Notes: generated from the sequence alone by a model not told the origin. Shown: positions 22,789 through 32,625, numbered from the stretch's first letter. The stretch: 32,941 nt of DNA from Actinomycetes bacterium (GCA_022599915.1 JAHZLH010000007.1:1-32941), one strand, 5' to 3'. A program made the numbers and translations.

Positions 22789-22900
22789 GGCACATATCTA
22801 CTAAGTCCTATAGTCACAAAAGACTATTTAATAATCATCACATTTCGATTCGGTTTGGATTGTCGGCGCATTGAACCTGAGGCCGTACCCTAAAGGTCGT

Positions 22901-25189
22901 ATGTCTATGTCTGGAGATTCGCCATCGCCACGGGTGGGGCAAGATAAAATGTCAACTGCATCGTCTCGCGATCAGTCCAACGGGCGCTTCACGCTGCGCT
23001 CTGGTGATCGTTCAGCCAATCGTGCCGGCGCCGAGGATGGTCGCCTAGTTCTCGTCGTTGCCTTCCTGGTGACATCCTTGATTGCGGGCGTTTTCGCAGC
23101 AGCGATTGCCATGCCCACTCTGGGAGCAGCAAGCATCCTCGCCAAGACTGCTATCGATGCCTTCGAGTCCTACCCCAAGGAACTATCAGACCCAGTTTTG
23201 TCGCAACGCTCCGAAATCGTTGATGCCAATGGCAAGCGGATAGCGTACTTGTACGACCAAAACCGTGAGGTGGTTCCGCTCAAAAAGATCGCCCCGGTCA
23301 TGCAGGAAGCCATGATTGCGATTGAAGATGCTCGCTTCTACGAGCACAACGGAGTCGACGTTCGCGGCACGATTCGCGCCCTTGCCACGAACCAATCCAG
23401 TGGTGAGATTCGGCAGGGTGGCTCCACCATCACCCAGCAGTATGTGAAGCAGATTTTGCTGAACAGTGCGAGTAACGAGGAAGAACAAGCGGCTGCCACC
23501 GAGCAGAGGGTCGAGCGGAAGCTGCGCGAAGCGCGCTATGCAATCGCGATGGAAAAGACTAAAACCAAGGACGAAATCCTTGAGGGCTATCTGAACATCG
23601 CCTACTACGGTTCCGGTGCCCACGGGATAGAGGTCGCAGCACAGACCTACTTCAACAAACCCGCCAGGAAACTCAAACTGGTGGAGGCCGCCACCATTGC
23701 TGGCACCGTTCAACAGCCCGGCGCCTTCGACCCAGTCCGCAACCCCAAAGACTCAACCGAAAGACGCAATGAGGTCTTGCTGGCGATGCGCAAGCTCGGC
23801 TACATCACACCCACCGAGTACCAAGAAGCTGTAGACACGAAGATGAAGTCGTACCTCGACCACAAGGTCTTCATTAACGGCTGCCCCACTTCTGACTCCC
23901 CCTACTTCTGCGACTATTCGCTGAACTACATTCGCAACGAGCCCGCCTTCGGGGCGACTCGCCGCGAACGGATCAACCTACTCCGCACTGGCGGATTGGT
24001 TATTAAGACCACCCTCACACCGCAAGCGCAACGCTCCGCAGACTCGGCTGTGAAGAACCGGATTCCAGTCGGTGATCCCAGCAACAAGGCTGCCGCCATC
24101 AGCATGGTCCAGCCTGGCACTGGCAAGGTCCTGGCGATGACGCAGAACACCGAGTGGGGCCGCAAGGGTCAAGGAAAGACCGCCTACAACTACAACGTCC
24201 GTAAGTCTGAGGGCGGCACCATCGGGATGCAGTCCGGGTCAACCTTCAAGCCGTTCACGTTGGCCGCGGCCTTAGAGAAAGGCATCTCCCCTTCGGTTGC
24301 GATCACCTCCCCGTCTCAGAAGACTTTCTATGGCTTCCGTGACTGTGACGGCTACAACTTCCCGCCGTACACCGTCAAAGGTGGCGGTGGCGTCGAGACG
24401 ATGTATTCCGGGACCAAAGGTTCGATTAACACCTTCTTCGTCGGCCTGGAACAGATGGTGAGTCTCTGTCGGCAGGCCGAGATCGCCGAGGCCATGGGTA
24501 TCCGTAAGGGCAACGGCAAGAAACTCAACCGGGTACCCTCCTTCGTCCTAGGGGCCAACGAAGTAGTTCCACTGGACATGGCGGGTGCTTACGCCGCCTT
24601 CGCTAACGACGGGGTGTGGTGCAAGCCCAACCCCATCGACTCCATTAAGCGTACCCAGGGCAAGAAGGTCTACAAGTTCCAATCGCAGTGCCGTCGAGTC
24701 TTGAGCAGCTACGTCGCCGATACCATCACAACCCTGCTGCGAGGGCCGGTGAGCGGTGGCGGCACTTATCCCGGCGCCTCCTTCGGTCGCCCCATCGCGG
24801 GTAAGACGGGTACGACAGACACCTCATCGGCGGTCTGGTTCGTGGGTTACACCCCACAGATCGCCGCGGCGGTTTGGGTTGGCGACCCACGCGGTGGCTA
24901 CCGCTATCCACTCAACTACGTGGTCATCAACGGTAGTTACTACTCCACGGTCTACGGCGCTACGATTCCTGGTCCCATTTGGCGCTCCGCAATGAGTGGA
25001 GCACACTCAGGCCTGCCCTACCGCGGGTTCGGTGGCGATCCCCGAGACTACGACATCCGACTCGATGCGACCGACGACAAGAAGAAAAAGAAAGACAAGG
25101 ACAAGCAGCCAGCAGGCGATGACCAGAACACGCTCACCCTGGATGAACTAGAGGAGCTTCAAAATCTGCCTGAGTTCACTTTCGAGTAA
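22901..25189 (+). CDS. class A penicillin-binding protein (bifunctional peptidoglycan synthase, PonA2-like)
   Basis: 762 residues from ATG 22901. A cytoplasmic basic N terminus and one membrane anchor (about 49-71) precede the GT51 glycosyltransferase domain: AIEDARFYEHNGVD (catalytic Glu142) and GGSTITQQYVKQILLN. The transpeptidase domain has SGSTFKPF (Ser447 nucleophile, Lys450), SIN (508-510) and KTGTT (635-639). It polymerises and cross-links peptidoglycan outside the membrane. A Lys/Asp-rich C-terminal tail replaces the PASTA domain of mycobacterial PonA2. The start is supported by AAAGG four bases upstream; TTG 22871 and ATG 22907 are alternatives. It is divergent from whiB with the CRP-like site between. 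A hairpin follows. Confidence 0.93.
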   Translation: MSMSGDSPSPRVGQDKMSTASSRDQSNGRFTLRSGDRSANRAGAEDGRLVLVVAFLVTSLIAGVFAAAIAMPTLGAASILAKTAIDAFESYPKELSDPVLSQRSEIVDANGKRIAYLYDQNREVVPLKKIAPVMQEAMIAIEDARFYEHNGVDVRGTIRALATNQSSGEIRQGGSTITQQYVKQILLNSASNEEEQAAATEQRVERKLREARYAIAMEKTKTKDEILEGYLNIAYYGSGAHGIEVAAQTYFNKPARKLKLVEAATIAGTVQQPGAFDPVRNPKDSTERRNEVLLAMRKLGYITPTEYQEAVDTKMKSYLDHKVFINGCPTSDSPYFCDYSLNYIRNEPAFGATRRERINLLRTGGLVIKTTLTPQAQRSADSAVKNRIPVGDPSNKAAAISMVQPGTGKVLAMTQNTEWGRKGQGKTAYNYNVRKSEGGTIGMQSGSTFKPFTLAAALEKGISPSVAITSPSQKTFYGFRDCDGYNFPPYTVKGGGGVETMYSGTKGSINTFFVGLEQMVSLCRQAEIAEAMGIRKGNGKKLNRVPSFVLGANEVVPLDMAGAYAAFANDGVWCKPNPIDSIKRTQGKKVYKFQSQCRRVLSSYVADTITTLLRGPVSGGGTYPGASFGRPIAGKTGTTDTSSAVWFVGYTPQIAAAVWVGDPRGGYRYPLNYVVINGSYYSTVYGATIPGPIWRSAMSGAHSGLPYRGFGGDPRDYDIRLDATDDKKKKKDKDKQPAGDDQNTLTLDELEELQNLPEFTFE

Positions 25190-25198
25190 CTCGGGATT

Positions 25199-25218
25199 CG
25201 AACCGCGATTGCGGTTCG
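25199..25218. terminator. hairpin after the penicillin-binding protein gene
   Basis: CGAACCGC (25199-25206) pairs with GCGGTTCG (25211-25218) over 8 bp with a 4-base loop. It lies ten bases after the stop of the penicillin-binding protein gene and ten before the stop of yqeY on the other strand. Confidence 0.7.
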
Positions 25219-25227
25219 CCTGGACCC

Positions 25228-25698
25228 CTACTGGCCGATCCCCAATTCCCGTTTAACTGTCGCAGCAAGTTCGGCGCCATCCACTCGACCGAGAGTCTTG
25301 TCCTTCAGGTCCTTCATCACTGAACCCATCGCACGGCCACCTGCCAGTCCTTGCTCCTGAGCAGCTGCGACCGCCAGTTGAACTAGTTGCTGCAACTCCT
25401 CGGTGGACAGCGGCTGCGGAAGGTAGCGAGCGAGGATATCTGCCTCCGACTTTTCCTTGTCCGCAAGATCGTCCCGTCCTGCTTTTTCGAATTCACCGGC
25501 TGCTTCGCGTCGCCGCTTGGTCTCAGAGGCCAGCACCGAGACGGTCTCATCATTGCTGAGTTCTCTGGCGGCATCGCCAGACACCTCCGCCTTGCTGATC
25601 GACGTCAAGGCCATCCGGATAGTGGCCACAACTTCCGTTTGACCGGACTTCATAGCGGAGGTGAGATCTTGGCGCAGTTGTTCCTTGATGGTGGACAT
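25228..25698 (-). CDS. GatB/YqeY-domain protein
   Basis: 156 residues from ATG 25698. A typical YqeY: STIKEQLRQDLTSAMKSGQ at the start, VVATIRMALTSI, EFEKAGRDDLADKEKSEADI, LARYLPQPLSTEEL and the C-terminal GRAMGSVMKDLKDKTLGRVDGAEL. The domain is shared with the tRNA-binding tail of GatB, but the free protein has no settled function; tRNA binding or amidotransferase support is suggested. The frame stays open to 25809, past the divergent metallophosphoesterase start, so it is trimmed to the family-typical Met. An ATG three codons upstream is an alternative. It is divergent from the metallophosphoesterase gene (91 bases). Confidence 0.9.
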   Translation of the reverse strand: MSTIKEQLRQDLTSAMKSGQTEVVATIRMALTSISKAEVSGDAARELSNDETVSVLASETKRRREAAGEFEKAGRDDLADKEKSEADILARYLPQPLSTEELQQLVQLAVAAAQEQGLAGGRAMGSVMKDLKDKTLGRVDGAELAATVKRELGIGQ

Positions 25699-25789
25699 AG
25701 CGCCCATTGTGGCGTGTTTGCGCCCAGTCGGGTACTCAACCCGCCATCCGGTCAACGCACTAGCTGAGAATGGTGGCACGATAGAACGC

Positions 25790-26698
25790 ATGTCCCGATC
25801 CATCGCCAAAATCGCGGCACTCGGAAGTGTTGCGGCAGTAGCGGGACTGGCTTGGTCGGTAGCGGAAACTAAGCGCTACCGCATGCGCATGGAATCCCTT
25901 CCGATCCTTCCTGCCGGTGCTCAGTCACTACGAGTTCTGCATCTATCGGATCTTCACATCACCCCCTCGCAGGGCGATAAGACTCAGTGGCTCGCTGCCC
26001 TGGCTGATTGGGATCCGCACCTCACCGTCGTGACCGGAGATTTCCTCGCCCATCACGCGGCTGTGCCAGTGGCTTTGGCGGCACTACGACCACTGCTGGC
26101 GGCACCGGGGGTCTTTGTATTGGGCAGCAACGACTACTACGCGCCGAGACCATTCAATCCGGCCCGCTATTTGCGCGGCCCGTCGGAGTTAGAGACCAGT
26201 CGAGAACCCCTACCGTGGCCAGATCTGGTTAATGGCCTGACTCGGGCTGGCTGGTTGGATCTCGACAACCGTCGCGCCCACCTCAGCCTTGCCGGCCTAG
26301 CAGTGGATGCTCGGGGTGTTGATGACCCACACATTGGCCTCGATGATTACAACCGGGTCGCAGGTCCGTTCGAACGTTCCGCAGACCTTCGACTGGGTGT
26401 CGCGCATGCCCCCTACTTGCGGGTGCTAGATGCGATGAGCGCCGACGGAGCCGATCTGATGCTGGCGGGCCACACCCACGGTGGCCAGTTGCGGGTACCG
26501 GGCTATGGGGCGTTGGTCACCAACTGCGATCTCCCTCGAAAGTTGGCTCGCGGCCTTCACCGTTACCCGACAGATTCATCGACGTGGCTGCAAGTCTCTG
26601 CAGGCATGGGGCAGTCTCCTTACGCACCAGTGCGGTTCGCCTGCCCACCAGAGGCGGTCCTGCTTACCTTGACCGGTAGCGACGTCAGCAGCGGCTGA
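25790..26698 (+). CDS. membrane-anchored metallophosphoesterase
   Basis: 302 residues. An N-terminal anchor or uncleaved signal (IAKIAALGSVAAVAGLAWSVAE) precedes a calcineurin-like fold: LSDLHIT (first metal Asp-x-His), VTGDFLAH (second Asp), GSNDYY (the Asn-Asp pair), and AGHTHGGQ (closing His-x-His). All metal ligands are present. This is the YkuE/YaeI-type subgroup, which acts on phospholipid pyrophosphates or phosphodiesters; the real substrate is unknown. It corresponds to the gene next to ponA2 in mycobacteria. ATG 25790 is chosen because the first residues SRSIAKIAAL fit the membrane anchor; the frame extends upstream over yqeY only by chance. The tRNA-Pro gene follows after 26 bases. 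Confidence 0.88.
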   Translation: MSRSIAKIAALGSVAAVAGLAWSVAETKRYRMRMESLPILPAGAQSLRVLHLSDLHITPSQGDKTQWLAALADWDPHLTVVTGDFLAHHAAVPVALAALRPLLAAPGVFVLGSNDYYAPRPFNPARYLRGPSELETSREPLPWPDLVNGLTRAGWLDLDNRRAHLSLAGLAVDARGVDDPHIGLDDYNRVAGPFERSADLRLGVAHAPYLRVLDAMSADGADLMLAGHTHGGQLRVPGYGALVTNCDLPRKLARGLHRYPTDSSTWLQVSAGMGQSPYAPVRFACPPEAVLLTLTGSDVSSG

Positions 26699-26707
26699 CC
26701 ACTGGGC

Positions 26708-26713
26708 TAAACT
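26708..26713 (+). promoter_or_regulatory. -10 box upstream of tRNA-Pro
   Basis: TAAACT lies 11 bases before the mature 5' end of the tRNA, within the gap after the metallophosphoesterase stop. It fits TAnnnT. No clear -35 is seen, so transcription might also read through from upstream. Confidence 0.35.
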
Positions 26714-26724
26714 TGGGGCTTCAG

Positions 26725-26799
<75 letters not shown>

Positions 26800-26804
26800 G
26801 CGAG

Positions 26805-26835
26805 CAAAGGCCTGGGGTGTGCCCCCGGGCCTTTG
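26805..26835 (+). terminator. hairpin after tRNA-Pro
   Basis: CAAAGGCC (26805-26812) pairs with GGCCTTTG (26828-26835), and inside it GGGG pairs with CCCC around a short loop. It ends the tRNA transcript. On the minus strand it also lies beyond the aspartokinase stop. Confidence 0.75.
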
Positions 26836-26938
26836 GTCATATTTCGGCATGTCGCAGCAGGCGCCGCAAGTCGCCACAGGCATTATGCAGCGGCTCGGTG
26901 GCAGACGAATTTTGGTCGAACGATATCGATTGTGTTCA

Positions 26939-27457
26939 CTACCTTCCGGTGCCTGCGTAGACAACCGCCTCGCCGTCGGCATCCAAGCCGAAAGCAGTGT
27001 GCACGGCACGCAACGCCCGCTCAGCATCCCCGGTGCGGGTGACCACGGAGATTCGAATCTCTGAGGTAGAGATCATTTCCACGTTCACATCCGCCTCGGC
27101 CAATGCCCGGAAAAAGGTCGCGCTGACTCCCGGGTTGGACCTCATGCCAGCGCCGACCAGCGACAGCTTGGCGACGTCCTCATCACTGGCCAGATTGGCG
27201 AACCGAATCTTGTCCTGCGAGTCCAGCAACGCTTGCATCCCCCGACCAAGATCGCCCTTGGGGCAGGTGAAAGTCACATCAGTCAAGTGGGTACTTGCCT
27301 CGCTGACGTTCTGCACGATGAGGTCGATATTTACCCCGGCATTGGCAAGTGCCTGAAAGATCTCAGCAGCGATACCCGGTTCGTCCGGAACCCCCACAAT
27401 AGTGATCTTGGCGTCGTTCAGGTCGGCGGCAACGCCCGAGATGATCGGCTGTTCCAC
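26939..27457 (-). CDS. aspartokinase beta subunit from an internal start
   Basis: In the lysC frame an internal GTG at 27457 (codon 251) is preceded by AAGGAGG four bases upstream, as strong as any ribosome-binding site in the window. It would give a 172-residue protein opening [20 protein letters not shown] and containing only the ACT domains. In Corynebacterium and other actinobacteria the alpha2-beta2 enzyme uses exactly such an in-frame internal start. Production from this start is inferred, not shown. Confidence 0.75.
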   Translation of the reverse strand: MEQPIISGVAADLNDAKITIVGVPDEPGIAAEIFQALANAGVNIDLIVQNVSEASTHLTDVTFTCPKGDLGRGMQALLDSQDKIRFANLASDEDVAKLSLVGAGMRSNPGVSATFFRALAEADVNVEMISTSEIRISVVTRTGDAERALRAVHTAFGLDADGEAVVYAGTGR

Positions 27458-28207
27458 GGTTCCTCCTTCGGTCGGATCGGCAAGCACCCAGGTGCCCTCA
27501 GAAGTAGAAAAGGTTGATCGCACGTGAATGGGAATCTGAAAGCGACGGGCATACTCCACGCAGCGCAGATGCAGAACTTTGGCGCCTACCGCTGCAAGTT
27601 CCAGCATCTCTTCGTACGAGAGCCGACCTACTTTGGTTGCTCGGCCAACAGTCCGGGGATCGGCAGTGAAGACACCATCGACGTCGGTGTAGATCTCACA
27701 CACTTCGGCTGTCAAGGCAGCTGCCAAGGCCACTGCAGTGGTGTCTGAGCCACCTCGCCCCAAGGTAGTGACGTCTTTACTCTCGTGGCTGACTCCCTGA
27801 AACCCAGCAACGATCGGTACTGCGCCTTCGCTCAAGGCCTTTTGGATACGTCCCGGAGTGACGTCGATGATCCGTGCCCGACCATGCGCCGAGTCGGTAA
27901 TCAGACCAGCTTGCGAACCGGTGTAGGAGCGAGCTTCAAAACCGTTGTCATGGATTGCCATGGCCAGCAAGGCCATCGATATTCGCTCTCCTGCAGTGAG
28001 CAACATGTCGAGTTCGCGTCCCGGCGGGTCAGGGCTGACCTGTTGCGCCAAATCCACGAGGTCATCGGTGGTGTCACCCATGGCGGATACCACCACGACC
28101 ACTTCATTACCGGCCCGCCGGGTGTCGGCGATCCGTCGAGCTACCCGCTGAATCGATGAAGCATCAGCGACAGATGATCCGCCGTACTTTTGAACGATGA
28201 GGGCCAC
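26939..28207 (-). CDS. lysC: aspartokinase (alpha subunit, full length)
   Basis: 422 residues, normal for actinobacterial aspartokinase. It phosphorylates aspartate in the first step of lysine, methionine, threonine and diaminopimelate synthesis. The kinase N terminus has [16 protein letters not shown] (5-20), [20 protein letters not shown] and [18 protein letters not shown]. Two ACT domains near the C terminus ([40 protein letters not shown]) sense lysine and threonine. The GTG start has a GGAAGAG six bases upstream. The downstream part is likely also made alone as the beta subunit from an internal GTG. It is not linked to asd here (no semialdehyde dehydrogenase next to it). Confidence 0.95.
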   Translation of the reverse strand: MALIVQKYGGSSVADASSIQRVARRIADTRRAGNEVVVVVSAMGDTTDDLVDLAQQVSPDPPGRELDMLLTAGERISMALLAMAIHDNGFEARSYTGSQAGLITDSAHGRARIIDVTPGRIQKALSEGAVPIVAGFQGVSHESKDVTTLGRGGSDTTAVALAAALTAEVCEIYTDVDGVFTADPRTVGRATKVGRLSYEEMLELAAVGAKVLHLRCVEYARRFQIPIHVRSTFSTSEGTWVLADPTEGGTVEQPIISGVAADLNDAKITIVGVPDEPGIAAEIFQALANAGVNIDLIVQNVSEASTHLTDVTFTCPKGDLGRGMQALLDSQDKIRFANLASDEDVAKLSLVGAGMRSNPGVSATFFRALAEADVNVEMISTSEIRISVVTRTGDAERALRAVHTAFGLDADGEAVVYAGTGR

Positions 28208-28269
28208 GCGAGACTCTTCCTAAAGGTTGTAATCCAGCTGCTACAAATAACAGGATATCCAGCGGCCAG

Positions 28270-28866
28270 TTACCCGAGAGTCCGGCGGCCCGCAAAAGCT
28301 CGCCCCAACGTGACTTCATCAGCAAACTCGAGGTCACCGCCCACCGGCAGCCCACTAGCTAATCGGGACACTGCCAAATCCATATCCGCCAGCATCCGAG
28401 CAAGATAACTGGCGGTCGCCTCACCTTCAAGATTGGGGTCAGTGGCGATAATTACCTCACGAATCGAGGCATCCGCGAGTCGCTGCATCAACTCGGTGAT
28501 TCGCAGGTCGCTAGGACCGACGCCGTCGATGGGACTAATGGCACCACCCAAGACGTGATAAACGCCGCGGAACTCGCGGGTGCGCTCGATTGCCACCACA
28601 TCTCGACTTTCCTCCACCACGCAGATGATCGAGCGTTCGCGACGTTCGTCGGTGCAAATCGAGCAGGGGTCGGATTCCGTGGCACGACCACAGGTCTGGC
28701 AGAACCGGACCCGCTGCTTTGCCTCCGTCAAGGCGGTTGCCAACCGTTCAACATCGGTCGGGTCGGCATCCAGAATGTGAAAAGCGATCCGCTGAGCCCC
28801 CTTGGGCCCGACTCCGGGGAGTCGACCCAGTTCCTCAATCAAGTCAGCAAGTGCACCCTCATACAT
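28270..28866 (-). CDS. recR: recombination protein RecR
   Basis: 198 residues, standard length. RecR loads RecA with RecF/RecO at gaps. A helix-hairpin-helix ([20 protein letters not shown]) is followed by a zinc finger with Cys56, Cys59, Cys68 and Cys71, then a TOPRIM domain ([36 protein letters not shown]) and the C-terminal [18 protein letters not shown]. It begins two bases after the dnaX stop. In most bacteria ybaB/ebfC lies between dnaX and recR, but here there is no room. A gap of about 60 bases leads to lysC. Confidence 0.96.
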   Translation of the reverse strand: MYEGALADLIEELGRLPGVGPKGAQRIAFHILDADPTDVERLATALTEAKQRVRFCQTCGRATESDPCSICTDERRERSIICVVEESRDVVAIERTREFRGVYHVLGGAISPIDGVGPSDLRITELMQRLADASIREVIIATDPNLEGEATASYLARMLADMDLAVSRLASGLPVGGDLEFADEVTLGRAFAGRRTLG

Positions 28867-28868
28867 GC

Positions 28869-30689
28869 TTAGTTGCCCTCAATCTCACCGATAGCCGTCG
28901 CTCCGAGTTTCTCCTTCAGCAAATCGACGCCGGCCAGGTCTGAGTCTGCGAGATCCGGGTCGGAATCAGAAGGCTCTGATTCCGCTTCGGCAGTCGCGGC
29001 ACGCTCGATCGGCCTGACGGCTACATCGATACCAAACGACTCCACCAATACCGTGCGAAGCATGACGTCTCGGCCGCTTTGCGTAATCGACAGCAGTTGC
29101 CCCGCCGTCGGGACCTCTACCCGCAGCTCACCATCCGCGACCTCGACTGGCTGAGCGCCGTCCCACACTGCCGCTGCCACCCGACTGCGGGACCGTATCT
29201 GCTGCAGCAATTCCGGCCAGACCGCCAGTACGGCATCGAGATCGGCTGTGGTCGGTTTCGGACTACTCGCTGCCGAGGGTTCTTCGGTCGGCTGCTCCGC
29301 CGGGGCTTCCTGCTGCTGGCCGCCACTAGCTACCCGCGGTTTCGGCGGCGGCGCGGTGCGTGACGCTACCGATGCTGATTTCTTAGGCGGCTTGGGTGGT
29401 GAGGGCGGTCGTTCCGATGTAGCAGTTGGTTTCGGCTCGGCTGGCCGTTGACGGGGCTGGGCTGGCGGCTCTGCTGCGGTGTTCTGCGACACGGCGTTCT
29501 CGACGACCGGATTTGGGGCGTTCGCCAACACCGAAAGCCGTCGTTCGAGCACGTCAATCCGCGACAGAGTTGACTCCGCATCCACTTGGGTAGCCGGGAC
29601 CAAGAGTCTCGCTGCCAAGATTTCCAACTGCAACCGTGGTGACGTGGAACCCTTGATCTGTGACAGACCTTCGTTGATGATCTCCGCAAATCTTGTCAGT
29701 TCGGTGGGGCCGAAGTTGGCCGCTTGTTCAGCGAGGGCCTCCCGCTGATCCACCGACATGTCGAGGACCTCCGCTGAGGCGGAATCACCGGCATGGCGCA
29801 GCACCAACAAATCTCGGAACCGGTGCAACAGGTCAGTGACGAATCGTCGAACGTCATGGCCTGACTCGACGACTGCCTCAACCGCCGCGAACAGCGCCGG
29901 GCCATCGTGCCCGGCGATAGCAGCGACTGCAGCATCAAGAAGCGCATCATCAGTGACGCCAAGTTGATCTGCGACCACCGTTTGGGTCAAGCCTTCGGGA
30001 CCGGCACCAGCGATCAGCTGCCCCATGATGCTTTGAGCGTCACGGACGCTACCGCCGCTTGCCCGGGCGATGAGTGCTAAGGCCGGCGATTCTGCGGGCA
30101 CACCTTCTCGCTCACAAATCCCGGCTAGGTTTTCCTGCAACTGTCGCGCGGGAACCAACCGGAAAGCGTAGTTGAAAGTACGCGAGCGGATGGTGGGCAG
30201 AACCTTGTCCACCTCAGTGGTGGCGAAGATGAACTTCACATGTTCCGGCGGTTCCTCAATCAGTTTCAGCAAGGCGTTGAAGCCGTCCTTGCTGACCATA
30301 TGTGCTTCATCGATAATGTAGATCTTGTAGCGGGCTCGGGCAGGTACGAAGACCGCGCGTTCGCGTAGGTCTCGGGTATCGTCAACACCACCGTGGCTGG
30401 CGGCATCGAGTTCAATCACATCCACCAGCCCTGGACCATTCGGTGCCAATGCTTCGCAGAACTCACAGGTGCCACAAGGGTCAGAAGTCGGCCCGTTCTC
30501 GCACAGCATCGATCGGGCCAAGATGCGCGCCGTTGAGGTCTTGCCACAGCCTCGCGGACCACTGAGCAAGTAGGCGTGGTGGATGCGTCCCTCATCGAGG
30601 GCTCGTGATAACGGCTCCGCAACGTGGTCCTGGCCGATAACCTCGCTAAACCGTCCTGGCCGGTAGGTTCGATACAGCGCCAGACTCAT
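28869..30689 (-). CDS. dnaX: DNA polymerase III subunits gamma/tau
   Basis: 606 residues. The AAA+ clamp-loader motor has Walker [10 protein letters not shown] (44-52), a zinc module (Cys63, 72, 75, 78), Walker B IIDEAH (125-130) and the arginine-finger region with [10 protein letters not shown]. The middle is a Pro/Ala-rich linker (about 395-470), then a tau-like C-terminal domain ([18 protein letters not shown]). No obvious frameshift signal for a short gamma form is visible. It should load the sliding clamp at the replication fork. Start ATG 30689 has TAGCCT six bases upstream. recR follows after two bases, and the APC permease ends 55 bases upstream. Confidence 0.96.
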   Translation of the reverse strand: MSLALYRTYRPGRFSEVIGQDHVAEPLSRALDEGRIHHAYLLSGPRGCGKTSTARILARSMLCENGPTSDPCGTCEFCEALAPNGPGLVDVIELDAASHGGVDDTRDLRERAVFVPARARYKIYIIDEAHMVSKDGFNALLKLIEEPPEHVKFIFATTEVDKVLPTIRSRTFNYAFRLVPARQLQENLAGICEREGVPAESPALALIARASGGSVRDAQSIMGQLIAGAGPEGLTQTVVADQLGVTDDALLDAAVAAIAGHDGPALFAAVEAVVESGHDVRRFVTDLLHRFRDLLVLRHAGDSASAEVLDMSVDQREALAEQAANFGPTELTRFAEIINEGLSQIKGSTSPRLQLEILAARLLVPATQVDAESTLSRIDVLERRLSVLANAPNPVVENAVSQNTAAEPPAQPRQRPAEPKPTATSERPPSPPKPPKKSASVASRTAPPPKPRVASGGQQQEAPAEQPTEEPSAASSPKPTTADLDAVLAVWPELLQQIRSRSRVAAAVWDGAQPVEVADGELRVEVPTAGQLLSITQSGRDVMLRTVLVESFGIDVAVRPIERAATAEAESEPSDSDPDLADSDLAGVDLLKEKLGATAIGEIEGN

Positions 30690-30695
30690 GAGGAC

Positions 30696-30701
30696 AGGCT
30701 A
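30696..30701 (-). promoter_or_regulatory. -10 box of a probably leaderless promoter (dnaX-recR)
   Basis: On the minus strand TAGCCT is followed by six bases and then ATG 30689. The mRNA could begin at the start codon. No Shine-Dalgarno is seen before dnaX. Confidence 0.5.
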
Positions 30702-30744
30702 CGCGCCGGATCGACCTAGGAAGCGCGCACCCCGCCGTGGACTG

Positions 30745-31974
30745 TCACCCGGTGAGATCCAATCCAAACTGGGCAACCAACAGCAGCAGACAGCTGATCG
30801 CCCCAAGATAAGGAACGAGCCGCGGGACCTGGAAGCCATCGAACGGATCCCGACGTTTGAGCCGGATCAGTGACAGATTGACCAGCACAAAGACGAGGAG
30901 AATGATCGCGCTGGTGATCTGCGCCAACCGTCCCAGCGGCAGCGCCAGGGCAAAGACCAGGACGAACACGGCAAATAACCAGGTGGCTGGGACCGGGGTT
31001 TGCCGTTGTCCCGAGACCCGACCCAGTAGTTTCAGTCGGCCCTGCTGCCGACTCAACCCGTACATCACGCGCGGCCCCATCAGGAACTGAACCACGACAC
31101 CATTAGCGATCGCCAACAGCGACACCGCTGCGATGACCTGCGGCGAAAGCCAACCGCTACCGGCTACTAAGGCGCTCAACGGCGCGTCGGTTTTCGCCAG
31201 CTCAGCTGGCGGCACCGCAACCACTGCGACCAACGCAACCACCAAATAGATGACGGTTGATACCGCAATTGCAGCGATGATGGCCCGCGGTAGTGCCCGG
31301 GGTGCATCGCGCACTTCCTCGGCCATGTTGACCATATCCTCAAATCCGATGAAGGCGTAGAAGGCTAGGAATGCCCCGGCCGCTATCCCCAGCCAAGATG
31401 GATCTGACAGCCCGGCCGACCAGTCCTGCCAGTTCTCGGGATCAGTCCAACCACCGCTGGCCGCGATGACAACCGCGACGAGCCCCAACAACTCGATCAC
31501 GGTGATAGCTACCGCCACCCCGACCGACTGCCGCACGCCAGCAACGGCGAGTAGGGCTACTGCGGCAACCAGACCGCAAATGGCCAGCCACTCCGGCACC
31601 GATATCAACTCAGCGAGGTAACCGGCGAAGCCACGAGACAGCGTCGCCGCCGACACCAGTCCGGTGGCAACCACGGCCCAGCCCACCGTTTGTGACAGCC
31701 AACTCCGCCGAAAAGCAGCACCGACGTAGGCCGCCTCACCTGCGCTTTGTGGCCGACGGGCGACGAGTTCGCTGTATGAAATGCCGGTGAGTCCGGCCAC
31801 CACCGCGGCCAGCATGAACGAGAGCGGCGTCCAGACTCCCGCTTGACCTGCGATCTCACCGATGAGGACGTAGATACCTGCGCCAACAATGGTGCCCAGC
31901 CCGAAAAAGAGCATGGCTGGTCCGCTGATCGCTCGCCGGAGCGACCCCGCTTCTTGTTCTAATTCCGCCGCCAT
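30745..31974 (-). CDS. APC-superfamily amino acid permease
   Basis: 409 residues with about 11-12 membrane helices. The first helix reads GPAMLFFGLGTIVGAGIYVL (18-37), with the broken G-x-G-I-Y-V motif of the substrate site. FYAFIGFEDMVNMAEEVRDA near the sixth helix is the usual APC signature, followed by LPRAIIAAIAVSTVIYL. It probably imports or exchanges an amino acid or a related amine with protons; the substrate is not predictable. It is slightly shorter than typical members because the C-terminal tail is minimal. Its ATG has AACTAT six bases upstream, a partial -10. It is upstream of dnaX on the same strand and divergent from the cyclophilin gene (69 bases). Confidence 0.9.
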   Translation of the reverse strand: MAAELEQEAGSLRRAISGPAMLFFGLGTIVGAGIYVLIGEIAGQAGVWTPLSFMLAAVVAGLTGISYSELVARRPQSAGEAAYVGAAFRRSWLSQTVGWAVVATGLVSAATLSRGFAGYLAELISVPEWLAICGLVAAVALLAVAGVRQSVGVAVAITVIELLGLVAVVIAASGGWTDPENWQDWSAGLSDPSWLGIAAGAFLAFYAFIGFEDMVNMAEEVRDAPRALPRAIIAAIAVSTVIYLVVALVAVVAVPPAELAKTDAPLSALVAGSGWLSPQVIAAVSLLAIANGVVVQFLMGPRVMYGLSRQQGRLKLLGRVSGQRQTPVPATWLFAVFVLVFALALPLGRLAQITSAIILLVFVLVNLSLIRLKRRDPFDGFQVPRLVPYLGAISCLLLLVAQFGLDLTG

Positions 31975-32031
31975 TACTTCATAGTTTCACCGATCACCAT
32001 GGGGCAAGAAAACACCAGCACCTACTTGGGG

Positions 32032-32037
32032 CAGAAT
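32032..32037 (+). promoter_or_regulatory. possible -10 box of the cyclophilin lipoprotein gene
   Basis: CAGAAT is followed by six bases and ATG 32044. It matches the A2 and T6 positions of the TAnnnT box and the same spacing as other genes here, but the first base is not T. The support is weak. Confidence 0.3.
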
Positions 32038-32043
32038 GCCTAT

Positions 32044-32625
32044 ATGCGCAAGATGATCTCCCTCGCCGCCGCGGCCGGTCTAGCAATCGCCCTGGTTAGT
32101 TGCAGTTCCGACGTCGACGATTCTGGATCAGCGGATGCCGAGCCCACGGATACCGAAACCATCACGCTCGACACCAGTCGAGGCAGGATCGTGATCAAGA
32201 CTAACCCTGCCGCTCCGCAGGCCGTGGAAGCGCAGACGAAGTTGGTCACCGAGCAGTACTTCGATGACACGCCTTGCCATCGAGTAGTCACTAGCGGCAT
32301 CTTCGTGCTGCAGTGCGGTGATCCCACTGGTACCGGAACCGGTGGACCCGGCTATCAACTCCCCGATGAGAATCTGCCGGATCCAACCGTCAACAACTAC
32401 CCCGCCGGGACGGTGGCGATGGCGAACTCCGGGCCTAACACTGCCGGTAGCCAGTTCTTCATCGTCTACGAAGACACCACGCTCGATCCGGGATACACCA
32501 TCTGGGGTGAAGTAGTGGAGGGCCTCGATGTCGTTACCAACATCGCCGTATCCAGCCGAAAGGATGGGATCACCGACGGGAAGCCCAAGCCCAAGGTCAC
32601 GATCGAAACTGCAACCCTGGGCTAG
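32044..32625 (+). CDS. cyclophilin-type peptidyl-prolyl isomerase lipoprotein
   Basis: 193 residues. A lipoprotein signal (KMISLAAAAGLAIALVSC, Cys20) is followed by a short acidic linker and a cyclophilin domain. Visible elements are FDDTPCHRVVTSGIFVLQCG (with the catalytic Arg in CHRVV), GTVAMANSGPNTAGSQFFIV and TIWGEVVEGLDVV. Where many relatives have VFGEV it has IWGEV. It should help fold exported proteins at the outer face of the membrane. The frame stays open from 31999, but ATG 32044 places the signal peptide correctly. It is divergent from the APC permease and convergent with the RCC1 gene; a hairpin follows. Confidence 0.92.
   Translation: MRKMISLAAAAGLAIALVSCSSDVDDSGSADAEPTDTETITLDTSRGRIVIKTNPAAPQAVEAQTKLVTEQYFDDTPCHRVVTSGIFVLQCGDPTGTGTGGPGYQLPDENLPDPTVNNYPAGTVAMANSGPNTAGSQFFIVYEDTTLDPGYTIWGEVVEGLDVVTNIAVSSRKDGITDGKPKPKVTIETATLG

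Noticed and set aside
22796-22850. AT-rich stretch as foreign DNA
   Set aside because: It is only about 55 bases and sits in the divergent whiB-ponA promoter region, where AT-rich DNA is expected.
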